From Hedera helix (lineage: Eukaryota; Streptophyta; Magnoliopsida; Apiales; Araliaceae): 64,000 nucleotides of DNA. Position numbers and translations under genes: made by a program. How positions within the stretch are numbered: the stretch's first letter is position 1; each line of letters starts with the position of its first letter. Below the pieces are notes generated by a model that saw only the letters and a list, made by a program, of their open reading frames with translations, was not told the origin of the DNA and searched no databases. Of this stretch, positions 46,441 through 58,354 are shown piece by piece. Location of the stretch: assembly GCA_947179155.2 (NCBI GenBank), contig OX359282.1, forward strand, positions 12,610,533-12,674,532, given 5' to 3'.

Positions 46441-48841
46441 TGTAGCGACCCCGAAATTCGACCAACTTTATTACCTTAAATTTTATGTTTATTAAACATT
46501 ATTTCCTTAACGTCCAAATTTCGGTTTGTTAATAAATCTTTAATCACTTCATGTAATCCATTAATTGACTCTACAGTCATCAATTACCATATTTTCCGGT
46601 ATAATTTTTTTTCTCTTTTCTCTATCATTGTATTAAAATACTTGACATTTAAAACTTATTGTCTCAATCTTAGTCCCTGGATCGTAATCTTTACTTTTTC
46701 TTTCTATTACCAGTGGCATAAAGTTCAACATTCACAATTTAATATTGTTCATATCCAAACAATTTTCTTTATTTCATAATTCATAATTAGACATATAATA
46801 GTTTCTAAGGTAACAACTACCTTAAGTAATCACAGTACACAATTTAACTCTATTCGTCCTATCCGGATCCAACATATATGTACATACGAAACATCAATAT
46901 AAACTTTGCAATTTACCACATTGAATATAACAATTTCATTTACAACCTTCTAAGTTGATCCATCTTTAACATAATCCAATATTCTTGAAATTTATATCTT
47001 TACCTGCAAAAATGTATATTATGCAAGTAATGAGCACAATGGCTCAGCAAGTTCAACAGTTTACACCTTTCATGCTTTATATAGCATATAGCATAACATG
47101 CTCTCTGTGTGTCATACATCATGTGTTGTGCTTCTATTTAAGCAATATATTTCACATATATTCATATCGTTACACAAAGTACACATTGTTGTCATATTAT
47201 TCATAGATCCCATAACATATAATTTATATGTATTTAAACAAGAATTAACATATCATAACAGATAATCAATTAACGTCAAAGTACTCAAGAACTTGCCTGG
47301 ATTTTGGAATTAATAAATACCCATTTTATAATACTTCTCGTACAACCTTCCAAAGCTTGAGATTTCTTTCCATTGAAGCTTTTTCTTCACGTGGTAGCAT
47401 CAAATATTTCTCTCTTGTGGTGGTGATGTTCGGTGGCATGGTGGTGGTAGAAGATGGAGAAAAAATGGTTTTGTTTGGTTGTTTTTGTTTTTGCCTTTTT
47501 TTTTTTTTTCTTTCCTTTTCCTTTTTATAACCCAAAAAGGAATTAACTACTTTTTAGCAAATTAAAAGGTCCACCGACTTAGCCTACAACCGACATACCA
47601 TCCGAATTTGCAACAAAATTCTTGCATAATTCATTAATTTAATACATTACGTAATTATCTCGTGTAATAAATATTTTATATAATGTATATAAAATATTTA
47701 TTTTAATTCACTAAAAATCATAAATTGATTTATACATAATATTAATACATTTTTCAGGTATTTTACTTGACAAATTTTATACACGCATAATGACATGCAT
47801 GTAATTATATGAGATAATTTATACCTCCAAAATTCATAAAATAATTCATATAACATATAAAAATTATTTTTCATAATTTTTTTCACTTCGTTACTTGGAC
47901 AACATGTTACATTAACATGTTCACATTTCTCAAATATTACCTCCCATAAAAATCATAAAAATTCCGTTATACATAAACATAATTTTTAATAAATTAAAAT
48001 ATTCTTTTTCTCATTTATTTTTCATTTCTTTACTATTTACATTAACTTTCCTTATATAAATTATATAATTTAGTATTATATAATTTATATAATTACATTA
48101 TCTTATCCCTTTTTAAATAATTTCTATTTTACACAAAATACAATTTATAAAATTTTTCTTCCATCCTTATTCAATTTAATCTTCTTATATAAATTATATA
48201 ATTATTCCTATATAATTTATATAATTATTATTTTCCTCATATTTCACTTTAATTTCCTTATATAAATTATATAATTTATTATTATATAATTTATATAATT
48301 ACTTTTCTTCTTTATTAATTTCTAAACTTCCACCATAATTATTGATTAATTATATAATCAATATTTCTAATTTTACTAACTTCCTCATTAACTTTTCATT
48401 TAAATTTGGATTAATTTAATTATTAATCCATTTGTTTCCATAATTAATGGAGTTTATAATTACAACAATTAAACACAAACACGTATATGTACAAATGTAT
48501 ATTTATATACATTTCTAATTCATATATCTCACATTACCACGTAACACTGTTAAATCATAATTTCTGCACTTCCACAACAATTTAATTGTATAATTTATTG
48601 TACCTTTACATGAAATTTCTCTTATTCTTAATAAATTATTTTTAAACAATTTATTTACTTTTCAATTAATTTAAATCAACATCAATTATCACCATCTCTA
48701 TACAGATTTAATTTATCAATTAAATCCCTTCACATACCTTAAATCACATAAAATATTACCAATAATTTAAACAACCTTGGTAATTCCTTTAAATTCACAT
48801 TTAATATTATTAAAGAAATTCTAAAAATTCAGATCCTCATA
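46441..48841 (-). mobile_element. Solo LTR 'C' (A/B family, short form)
   Basis: A 2401-bp LTR from TGTAGCGACCCCG to GATCCTCATA, with GTACT on both sides (46436-46440 and 48842-48846). Its minus-strand start is TATGAGGATC, a mutated TG end. It aligns with LTR B on both sides but lacks about 1 kb in the middle (corresponding to about 34960-36025), including the GC-rich module and 60-bp repeats. TATAAAAAG on the minus strand at 47521-47529 is the TATA box. It splits E between protease and RT. Confidence 0.93.
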
Positions 48842-48846
48842 GTACT

Positions 48847-49310
48847 AAATCGATCCCAAATTCTATCTCCCTATCTGGCGGAAGACTTGACAGTTGATCT
48901 GGAAAAACATCCATGAACTCCTTAACTACTGGTATTTGCTCCATATCGGGATTCACCATTTGTATATTCACCACATGAGCCAAATACCCTACACAACCTT
49001 TCGTAAATAGTTTCTTGGCTTGCATCATCATCAAACAAGAAGATTGTATTGACGACTTGCTGCCATAAAATACGACCTTAGACTTTTTTGGTGTCTTAAG
49101 GTGTATACACTTCTCATGACAATCAATTATCGCTTCGTAGTTAAACAACCAATCCATTCCAAGTATAACATCAAACTCCCCCAAACGTATCGGAATTAGA
49201 TTCACTTTTAACTTCTGACCCCTGATTTCAGCATAACAATTTCTATGTATATACTCTACAGGAATCACTTCTTTATTTGCGACCTCTATATTCAATCTCT
49301 AGTTTTTCTC
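48847..49310 (-). pseudogene. Gypsy element E: protease C-terminal part and linker to RT
   Basis: The minus-strand frame (49295-48847) reads VNLIPIRLGEFDVILGMDWL, then DCHEKCIHLKTPK, and ends with VVKEFMDVFPDQLSSLPPDR and FGIDLV, the usual linker into RT. FDVILGMDWL is the retropepsin-like C-terminal landmark of plant gypsy elements. The active-site end lies in the next block. The reading continues at 46435 once LTR C and one TSD copy are removed. Confidence 0.88.
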
Positions 49311-49837
49311 TAGGCAATTCTAACCGTTTAGCGAAATCATTAGACAAATGAACAGGTAGCACCCGATCAAACAATACATAAGCATTTATATCATTCATCG
49401 GAATAATACCTGACACCATGTTTTTAGATTCCATGGCGTCTTGCACCATCATGTTGAAAGTCCGTGCTGTCGGCTTGTTCTGTTGCACCGACCCTCCAAT
49501 GGTAAGCTTACTGTTGTTTTCTCTATATCTACTTCCATCGTCATTCTTTTTCTTTGGACAATCCTTGATTTGATGGTCCATGGCTCCACATATGAAACAA
49601 CCTCCTCCCCTCTTAGGTTTGGGACAATTAGAAGCGATGTGCCCTTCTTGCCCAAAATTATAGCAGAAGTTATTCCCCTTCATGCACTCCCCTGAGTGAT
49701 TCTTCCCGCACGTACTGCACTTGTTTCCTTTCTTCGGGTCGTTTCCCTGGGGTGTCCCTGAACTGTTGTTTTTCCACTTGTGTTTTGTTGTTATTGCTGC
49801 TGCCTCCACTGTTATTGTTCTTATTTCCACCCTCACT
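49311..49837 (-). pseudogene. Gypsy element E: gag zinc fingers and protease start
   Basis: Three cysteine motifs in order on the minus strand: CSTCGKNHSGEC, then CYNFGQEGHIASNC (second Cys changed to Phe) and CFICGAMDHQIKDC (intact CCHC). ARTFNMMVQDAMESKNMVSG follows, then AYVLFD, after which the expected Asp-Ser-Gly active-site segment is only present in a neighbouring frame because of small compensating deletions near 49350-49370. Together with the CCHC change this disables both nucleocapsid and protease. The upstream end is the insertion point of element D. Confidence 0.85.
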
Positions 49838-52428
49838 TGTGACACCCCCAAATTTGGGCCCACACAGCCCAAACTTGAGTAGTTAAAATACACAACAACT
49901 ATTACAATACAACATACAACGTACCATAATACAATATTTGAATAATACACAACTAAGTCTTCATTATTATTGTCACACTATTTTACAACTTATGAAGACT
50001 AATACAGCTACAACTCGTTACTTCACTCCATCCCCGACTAGACCCAGCTACTCTCTCATCTCCTGTTGAAAAACAATGGAACAAAAAGAAAGGGTAAGCT
50101 CAAATAGCCTAGTAAAGAATATCATGATTAAGATAATAATACATAAATTATCGTTAGCATTCAACAGTTGAGTTTTTAATAGAATAATTTAAACAATAAG
50201 TTTTAATTCAACAACTGCAGTTAAGTTCTTAAACAAAGTTCAGATCAATAACTGCAGCAGAAAAAACAACCATTAAAAAAATCATATGGACCATGATGTC
50301 CACTCGTTTCTCTTTTTAGGAAAAACATCATCAACTTTTATTATCTGAAACACCACTAGCCATGATAATATAATTTCATAGTTCCTGGTCATAATCATGC
50401 AAGTCAACAATTCATCTTTGCACTACGGGCCAAAGATATTCAATATAGCACCAACGACCATGATCAGACCAATATACAGCCTTTGGTCATAATCATACCA
50501 AACAACGTTCATCTTTGTCCTAGGCCAAAGAGAACATTCACCACGTGCCTTAAAAGACATATCATCAAATATATCGCCTTTAACCTATCAACGCCATTAA
50601 CCTATCAACACCTTTATCCAATCAGTGCCCTAGGCCACAAATACCAGCAACAATTTGATTCTTGATTATTAGAATAATAACAGAGATATTAATAATGAAT
50701 TGAAGAAATATGATAAACAATAAATATCAAAAATTTATAATTTTTACTTTGTGCAGATTCAAATAATGTTCAAATTGTCAACATGATGTGGAGTGAAATT
50801 CAAAAATGATATTTAAGATCAACAGTTCAGAATAACGGTTACTGTTCAATAGAAAGGTTCATGTAAATAGAAAGGTGCAATTGAAATGATATTAAATGAA
50901 GCACAAACTGTTACAAAAATTATAATCATTTTAAAAGTTTTACCGGACAATACTTACCATAGTAAGTTTAAGAGTATAAAAGAAATGATATCACTTCCCG
51001 TAGTAAGTTTGAATAATGGAAGATGAAAAAGATGGTATCCCTTACAAGTAAGAAAGAAAATAATATCCATTTATGATGATGAAATGAATGATACCCCTTA
51101 CCTTATCACGTGACTGAATATTGATAAAAATGAGGTTGATCAACTTATATATTTATAATATAATTAGTAATTACCATATAAATTTTGAAGTGTATGATAA
51201 CTCATATATTATGAACTATCAAAATTATTTATATAATAAAATTTTTATAGTGTAAAATAACAACTTTAAAAATAATTTTTGAAATAATATTTTAAAATAA
51301 ATCTTCAAAATAAAACTTTTCAAAATAAATCTTCTCAAAGAAGAGTCTTCTAAAGGAAGATTTTTGAATACCTTGTGAAATAGGTATTTGTGCAATTACT
51401 ACTCTTTAATAAAATACTTGAAAATTTTCTGCACTCCTTTTAGTTTACAAACACTTAAGATAACCTTACTATTCTTAGAGAAAACTCACAAAATACTTGT
51501 AGAAAAATTTTATGTTTTAGGTGTGATTTTTTTATTCAGCTGAGCAATGTATTTATAGGAGAAAAGGAGTCACTGTGCGCGATAAGTGGGCTGGCGTGCT
51601 ACACGCCAACCTGAGAAATTTTCAATAGCCACCTGACTGCTTTCTTCACCAACTTCAACAATTTTTTCATTCCTATTTCTCACGTGGCCCCAACTAAGGG
51701 CCCACATGTTTACTATTTAAAAAAATAATAATTTTTTTTTATTTTTTATTTCTTCTTATGGGTACAACATATATAATAAAATAATTTTACAACAATAATT
51801 CAATAATAATGTAAGAAACACGTTATAGATTATTATTAATTTAATAATATAAATTACTGTATATTTGCTACTGTGATAATAATTAGGTTCAATAATTTTA
51901 AAATAAAGTGCAATAACAATTATTGATTCAATGATATAAAATACAGTGTAATGACAATTATTGAATCAATAATGCAAAATACTATGTAACAACAATTATT
52001 GATGAATACTGTGTAATGACCACATTATCAGATCAATAATATGAGACACTGTGCAATACCGTGTGCTACTGTAGAATACCGTGTGCTACAATAAAATACC
52101 ATAAAATACCATATGCTACTATTCTTTTATCGCCGATATTTTAACAATTAAAAGTGATAACACCGTTGACTATTTTTATTTAAAAAGGTTACTTCTGCCG
52201 TTTTCTATATCCAACAAATATGCCGTTGATGGGTCCACTAATGATTAGTTATTTCGGCGTCGTCGTACGACCGAATATTCCCCGACAAAATGAATATTGT
52301 TCGACATAATAAAATTTGCACATAACATCCTTAACTTCTAACTTTATCAATTTAACTACTTACTACTTCAGGAAAAATATATATGAAGAAAAATTAATTT
52401 TGTATGTCATAAAATTCGGGGTCTTACA
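49838..52428 (-). mobile_element. 3' LTR of gypsy element 'D'
   Basis: A 2591-bp LTR. The minus-strand start TGTAAGACCCCGAATTTTAT touches a polypurine tract and its end is GGGGGTGTCACA. The TSD TCACT lies at 49833-49837 and again at 56287-56291. TATA box CTATAAATAC on the minus strand at 51549-51558; a hairpin GGCGTGCTACACGCC lies near 51592. A run of CACAGT/TACTGTG-like words with AATACCGTGTGCTAC repeats is at 52010-52110. Confidence 0.92.
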
Positions 52429-52442
52429 ACCTCCCCTCTTTA
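52429..52442 (-). other. Polypurine tract of element D
   Basis: Minus strand AAAGAGGGGAGGT ends exactly at the LTR start; upstream is the conserved CAATTTCGAGGACGAAATTTT word. Confidence 0.85.
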
Positions 52443-52479
52443 TAAAATTTCGTCCTCGAAATTGACATACCTGACATTT

Positions 52480-53150
52480 TGAAGAGATAAGATACTAAGA
52501 TTTCATCTTAGATTTTAGCTCCCAGGTCATTTCTTCAGTATCTTGGTTCCTCCATAAAACCTTGACTTGAGGTATAACCTTTGAGCGTAGGATCTGCTCC
52601 TTCTTATCTAGGATCTTAATAGGTACCTCCTCGTACGTTAAATCTTTTGCTATAACGTCCGGTTCTAACTCAATGACGTGGTTTGGGTCATTTATATATT
52701 TACGTAACATAGATATGTGAAAAACGTTATGGATGCAGGACATACTTGGCGATAAATCTAGTATGTAGGCCACGGTTCCTACTCGATCGAGGATTTCAAA
52801 TGGGCCAATAAATTGAGGGTTGAGCTTTCCTTTCTTTCTGAATCTCGTAACTCCTTTTTATGGAGAAATACATAAAAATACATGGTCTCCGATATTGAAA
52901 TTTCCGTCCCTTCGATGAAGATCAGCATAACTCATTTGTCGTTCTTGTGCGTTCTGTATTCGTTGTCGGATCATTTCAATCTTTTCTGTTTTCAAGCGTA
53001 CCAACTCAGGTCCTAACAGTTTTACTTCTCCTGCCTCATTCCAACATACTGGAGAGCGACACTTGCGTTCATATAAAGCCTCGAATGGAGCCATGCCTAT
53101 ACTTGCTTGGTAACTGTTGTTGTAGAAAAATTCAACCAATGGCAAGTTCT
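52480..53150 (-). pseudogene. Gypsy element D: integrase C-terminus with chromodomain-like tail
   Basis: Minus-strand frames 53145-52858 (PLVEFFYNNSYQASIGMAPF, YERKCRSPVCWNE, IRQRIQNAQERQMSYAD) and 52773-52495 (VFHISMLRKYI, then VKVLWRNQDTEEMTWE). The last motif is the chromodomain-like tail (V-K-V-L-W-R-N...E-x-x-T-W-E) of plant chromoviruses, which guides integration to chromatin in that group. A stop and frame change near 52855 separate the two blocks. Confidence 0.85.
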
Positions 53151-53850
53151 TATCCTAACTTCCTTTGAAGTCTAGTACGCAAAGTCTAAAAAGATCTTCG
53201 AGGGTCTGGATCGTCCTTTCTGATTGTCTGTCCGTTTGAGGATGGTATGTAAAACTAAAACGTAGTTCAGTGCCCATAGCTTTTTGTAGACTGATCTAAA
53301 AGCGTGAAGTGAATCTAAGATCTCGATCAGAAACTATGGAAACTGGCATGCCATACAATCTCACATTTATGTACATACCAGCAAGACGCTCAAGTGAAAA
53401 GTTTTCTCTTATAGGTAAGAAATGAGCTGATTTGGTCAATCTATCTACGATGACCCAAATTGCATCTAAGCTTTGAGAAACCTTGGGAAGACCCGTCACG
53501 AAGTCCATATTGATGTGTTCCCACTTCCATTCAGGAACCTCAAGTGGTTGTAATGGACCCTTAGGCACTTGGTGCTCTGCCTTGACAAGTTAAGCACCTT
53601 GAGATAAATTATGCAATCTCCTTTTTCATATTATTCCACCAAAATGTATGTTGAATATCACGATACATCTTGGTACCTCCTGGGTGGATTGCAAACAGCG
53701 TGTTGTATGCCTGCATCATTATTTTATGCTTCAATTTAGGATTGTTAGGAACACAAAGTCGAGAGTTGACTCGAAGTATTCCTTTCTCGTCGATTCTTGC
53801 TTCGGGAATAGCACATTCTTGTACTTTCTTCATCATGTTCATCAGTTTCG
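53151..53850 (-). pseudogene. Gypsy element D: integrase zinc finger and catalytic core
   Basis: The frame 53842-53609 carries LKHKIMMQAYNT, HPGGTKMYRDIQ and FWWNNMKKEIA (HHCC domain). The frame 53568-53296 carries PLEVPEWKWEHINMDFVTGL and DAIWVIVDRLTKSAHFLPI, which include the first catalytic Asp, then VSDRDLRFTSRF with the second. Stops between the blocks and at the C-terminal end make it non-functional. Confidence 0.87.
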
Positions 53851-53879
53851 AATCGGTAGCTTGAGCAGCTTTAATTTTA

Positions 53880-54400
53880 TCGATTAAAGTCGGTTATACT
53901 CGCACGTGCACAATCTTCAAGTGGGTCCCTGGTATCTTTAGCTCTATCTCCATCTTTTGTAAATCATACAAAATACGCTTTTGTGTTGTCAGCAGTGCAC
54001 TTGTACTCGCATAAGATCTTCTGCTCAAAACGTCAGCTACAATGTTTGCCTTTCCCGGGTGATACTGGATGGTGTGATCATAATCCTTCAACAGCTCAAG
54101 TCAACATCGTTGTCGCATGTTGAGTTCCTTTTGAATGAAGAAATACTTGAGGCTTTTATGATCCGTATAGATATCCACTTTTTCTCCGTACAAGTAGTGT
54201 CTCCAGATCTTCAACGCGAAAACGACCGCTACCAACTCTAGATCATGAGTAGGGTAATTTTTCTCATAATCTTTGAGTTGTCGAGAGGCATAGACTTTAA
54301 CCTTTCCATGTTGCATAAGAACACAACCTAGACCTTTTCCTGAAGCATCGCTGTAGATAGCAAATTCTCCCGATCCTAACGGTATAGTCAAAACAGGAGT
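53880..54400 (-). pseudogene. Gypsy element D: RNase H
   Basis: Minus-strand frames 54391-54101 (EFAIYSDASGKGLGCVLMQH, PTHDLELVAVVFALKIWRHY, IYTDHKSLKYFF) and 54091-53894 (HTIQYHPGKANIVADVLSRR). The acidic residues of the four-residue active site (D in YSDAS, E in DLEL, D in YTDHK, D in VADVLSR) are all visible, better kept than in element E. A frame change near 54096 splits the domain. Confidence 0.87.
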
Positions 54401-55244
54401 TGAAACAAGTCTCCTCTTGAGTTCTTGGAAACTTTTCTCGCATTCCTTGTTCCATACGAATTTGATGCTTTTTCGAGTAAGCTGAGTTAATGGAGTGGCG
54501 ATTCGAGAAAATCCTTCTATGAATCTCCAATAATAACCATCTAGACCTAGAAAGCTTCAGACTTCCGTTACTGACTTAGGTTGTTCCCAATTTAGTATTG
54601 CTTCAATCTTTGCAGGGTCAACCGATATTCCCTGACTAGAAATCACATGCCCAAGGAATGTGACTTACTCAAGCCAAAACTCACATTTCTTCAACTTGGC
54701 ATATAACTTGTTCTCACGAAACTTTTGGAGTATCAATCTCAGGTGTTGTTCATGATCCTCCCGACTCTGGAGAATATGAGGATGTCATCAATAAAGACAA
54801 CCACAAAATGATCTAAATATTCTTTGAATATTCAGTTTATCATGTCCATGAAAGCTACATGAGCATTAGTTAGTCCAAAAGGCATGATTAAGAACTCATA
54901 ATGCCCATAACGAGTTCTGAAAGTAGTATTTGGAATGTCTTCAGCTTTAACTTTCAACTAATGATATCCAAAGCGTAGAACAATCTTCGAGAAATGTTGG
55001 TCACCCTGCAATTGTTCGAACATGTCATTAATCCGTGGTAACGGGTACCAATTTTTTGATGGTGACATGATTCAATTCTCGGTAGTCAATGCACAATCTC
55101 ATACTCCCGTCTTTCTTCTTCACAAATAGAACTGGAGCACCCCAAGGTAATTCACTCGGACGAATGAAACCAGTATCCAACAATTCTTGTAGTTAGACTT
55201 TTAACTCTTGAAGTTAAGTGGGAGCCATTCGATATAAGGCTTTG
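54401..55244 (-). pseudogene. Gypsy element D: reverse transcriptase
   Basis: On the minus strand ELPWGAPVLFVKKKDGSMRL and IDYRELN are readable near 55170-55080, and the catalytic VVVFIDDILIFS near 54800-54770. TAA codons occur upstream (two in the first 20 codons) and frameshifts near 55055 and 54750. The N-terminal side ends abruptly at about 55244, where LTR sequence begins; gag, protease and the primer-binding site are missing. Confidence 0.85.
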
Positions 55245-56286
55245 GAAATGGGTATTTGTGCAATTACTACTCTTTAATAAAATACTTACTTGAAAAATTT
55301 ATGCACTCCTTTTGGTTTACAAACACTCAAGATAACCTTACTATTCTCAGAGAAAAGTTGCAAAATACTTGTAGAAAATTTTTATATTTTATGTGTGATT
55401 TTTCAATTCAGCTGAGCAAGCTATTTATAGGAGAAAAGGAGTCACTGTGCGTGGTAGGTGGGTTGGCATGCTGCACGCCAGCCTAAGAAATTTTCAGTAG
55501 CCGCCTGATTGCTTTCTTCACCAACTTCAACAAGTTTTTCATGTCTATTTCTCATGTGGCCCCCACAAAGGGCCCACATGTTTACTATTTAAAATAATAA
55601 TAAAAATTATTTATTCATTTATTTTTATTTCTTCCTGTGAGTCCAACATATATAATAAAATAATGGTACAACAATAATTCAACAATAATGTAAGAAACAC
55701 ATTACATATTATTATTAATTTAATAATATAAATTACTGTATATTTGCTACTATGATAATTATTAGGTTCAATAATTTTATAATACAGTGCAATAACAATT
55801 ATTGATTCAATGATATAAAATATAGTGTAATGACAATTATTGAATCACTAATGCAAAATACTATGTAATAACAATTATTGATGAATACTATGCAATGACC
55901 ACGTTATCAGATCAATAATATGAGATACTATGCAATACCGTGTGCTACAGTAAAATACCATAAAATATCATATGCTACTATTATTTTATCACCGGTATTT
56001 TAACAGTTAAAAGTGATAACACCGTTGACTATTTTTATTTAAAAAGATTACTTTTGTCGTTTTCTATATCCAACAAATATTCCATTGTAGGGTCCACCAA
56101 TGATTAGTTATTTTGGCGTCGTCGTACGACCGAATATTCCCCGAAAAATGAATATTGTCCGACATAATAAAATTTGCACATAACATCCTTAACTTTTAAC
56201 TTTGTCAATTTAACTACTTACTGTTTCAGAAAAAATATATATGAAGAAAAATTAATTTTGTATTTCATAAAATTCGGGGTCTTACA
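55245..56286 (-). mobile_element. 5' LTR of element D, truncated
   Basis: Matches 51377-52428 of the 3' LTR and ends GGGGTCTTACA before the TSD TCACT. About 1.54 kb of the LTR's inner end is missing together with the primer-binding site, gag and protease. The TATA box (55421-55430) is kept. The junction GGAAATGGGTATTTG resembles LTR TGAAATAGGTATTTG at 51380, which suggests joining at a short homology. Confidence 0.9.
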
Positions 56287-57013
56287 TCACTCCTCTTCTT
56301 GTTCCTTTCTTGATTATATTTTGATAATGCTTTGTTTCCTCCCTCAGCTATGATTGATTTTCCCCGTAAAGTTAAGAGCAAATCAATCTGTAGCACTGCT
56401 ACTTTGTTGAATATTCATGGTTTCAAACCATTCTCAAATCTCCTGGCCTTGCATTCTTCCGTGTTAACCTGATGCAGAGCAAATCTGGCCAATTCATTAA
56501 ATTTTGCCGCGTACTCGGGTATCGACATGTTCTCTTGCTTCAACTCCAGAAATCTTACCTCCATCCTATGCTTCATACTTTTCGAAAAATAATTCTCATC
56601 GAATATTTCCTTAACCTTACCCAAGACACTACCCCATCACTAGCCCTATTCTGATTGGTTTCTCACCAGAAATTAGCTTCTCCTTTTATCATATAAGTAG
56701 CAAAAATAGTCTTTTGCTCCTCCGCCACTCTCGAAATGACGAACGCCTTTTCTATTTCCTTAATCCATGACTGGGCTTCTATTGGGTCTGTTGTTCCCCT
56801 AAACTCTGGTGGACCGACCACTTTGAAGTTTTTAAAGTTTGCCAATTGATTCTGCGGTGGCGGCAGATTAGCAACTACTGGGAGACGATTCTGCATTGCC
56901 TCGGCTAGCATGTCAACGAAGTTCTGCATTGGGTCTACGTTGCGTCCCCTATCGTCATTGTTAACCGATTCTTCTACTCCTTGGTTTCTTGGTGGTTATC
57001 TACGTGGCGGCAT
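56287..57013 (-). pseudogene. Gypsy element E: gag N-terminal part
   Basis: From ATG 57013 the minus strand reads MPPRR then TAA at codon 6. The next frame continues with DPMQNFVDMLAEAMQNRLP and FKVVGPPEFRGTTDPIEAQS, then WIKEIEKAFVISRVAEEQKT, IKGEANFW, a TGA, and in 56624-56415 RHRMEVRFLELKQENMSIPE-type and YAAKFNELARFALHQ segments, all capsid signatures of chromovirus gag. The end of this block (AGTGA on the minus strand) joins the zinc-finger block at 49837 once element D is removed. Confidence 0.88.
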
Positions 57014-57362
57014 TTTCTGTTATAAATAAAAATTTAAGTTATTATACTTGTTTCCTCTTTTCACTTTTATTTTGTATCTTAAGCAATTTTAGCTAAAATA
57101 TAAGTAATCACATCACACATATAAACATAAACCTGACTGCATTTATATTCATATGCTAAAATAATAGTGCATAACACTTTACATCACAAACATACTACTA
57201 TAAATGCCTATATCCCCGAAAGGCTATAAAAAATGGGATCTCTATTAAACATATCCTACAACTTCCTAGGGTTGGGATTTACAGACATATTAACCCTCTG
57301 ATAAAAATAAAAGTTGGGTTCTACTGCATCTATATACATACAACATTAGAAAATAACTAATA
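57014..57362 (-). other. Spacer between pre-gag ORF and gag in element E
   Basis: About 350 bp, AT-rich, with no ORF on either strand. Confidence 0.6.
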
Positions 57363-58114
57363 CTACTGATTGCGCATCCCCCGACAAACTGCATCATCAT
57401 ACTCCTCATCCCCTATGGCCCTCACCAAGCTCCTACTGATAGTGTGCCTGGACTGACCCTCCTCAGCTGGGTAGTAGTGCACCCTGCTCTGAAATCTGCC
57501 AAAGGAAGAATGATAGACATAAGTAAGCCTATCGATCTTCACCTTCTTCTCCCAGACCTCTTCCTCTAACTCTATCATCTGCCCGCATGCTGCATCTCTC
57601 TGGGTCTCCATCTCTATCCTATCCTATATCGCCTACTGCCAATGGCCTCCTTCTCTGCCCGTATTTGCTGAATCTTCAGCTCAGCCTGTGCCAATCTAGC
57701 CTTCATCTCTGCCATCTTCTCTTTCAGCTCCATATTCTTGCCAGAGAACTGATAAGCTGCATCCTTATACTGATCATCCATATGCTGGTGAGTCAGGTTC
57801 TCCTCCTCTAAATGTTGAACCCTATTCTCTAGCTCCTCATTCCTCGTAGTCAGCTACTTGATGATGTCATTGGCAGTGGTGCCCATGCCATCAACATACT
57901 CAGCTGGCTTCTCCTCCTCAAACTCCTCAGATTCGGCTTCATCCTCATTGTATGGCCTCATCACTCCACCCCTAACTAGCTCATCTCAATCACCTTCATC
58001 TAGATTAGACTCCATATCCTCTATCGGGGTAGCCACCAGTAGCTGTGCAATATCCATGTGGATATCAATGAAATCCTCCTCAGTAACATGACTAGACTGT
58101 CCAATCTCAGGCAT
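57363..58114 (-). pseudogene. Pre-gag coiled-coil ORF of element E, broken
   Basis: On the minus strand it starts at ATG 58114 (MPEIGQSSHVTEEDFIDIHM), lies between the primer-binding site and gag, and spans about 250 codons. The N-terminal part is acidic (EDMESNLDEGD, EDEAESEEFEEEKPAEYVDG). The middle is heptad-like (LTTRNEELENRVQHLEEEN, MELKEKMAEMKARLAQAEL, KIQQIRAEKEA). The last 82 codons are in another frame (57611-57363), ending in a Tyr/Arg-rich tail (YVYHSSFGRFQSRVHYYPAE). Stops occur near 57985 (TGA) and 57854 (TAG). No known domain was recognised. Its long former frame suggests it was once translated; element H has an ORF of like position and character. Confidence 0.65.
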
Positions 58115-58341
58115 CCTATATCATAAAAATAACACATGTCAATACAGCAATAAAATATATTCATTGATGAAATGAAATGATATTTTATCATGTACATCTC
58201 GGCTCGATAGATTTTCTCAATCCATCTCCAAAAATACACAACATGATGAATCTTCCTAATTCATCTCCTAATGCACTCGATATGAGTTTAGTACTAAGGT
58301 TATAACTTAGGTTTCGCAATCCTAACATTTCTAACCTACGA

Positions 58342-58354
58342 CTCTGATACCAAC
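58342..58354 (-). other. Primer-binding site of element E
   Basis: Minus strand TTGGTATCAGAGT, two bases after the LTR end GGGGTCGTCACA; one base from the usual initiator-Met site. Confidence 0.88.

Noticed and set aside
34101..48841. B and C as one element with three LTRs
   Set aside because: C has its own TSD inside E's coding region and rejoins E's reading when removed, so it is an independent insertion.
49441..49695. Plus-strand frame opposite the gag zinc fingers
   Set aside because: The minus strand carries the CCHC motifs; this is its shadow.
57587..58091. Plus-strand frames opposite the pre-gag ORF of element E
   Set aside because: Ser/Leu-rich mirror images of the minus-strand coiled-coil ORF, whose direction agrees with PBS and gag.
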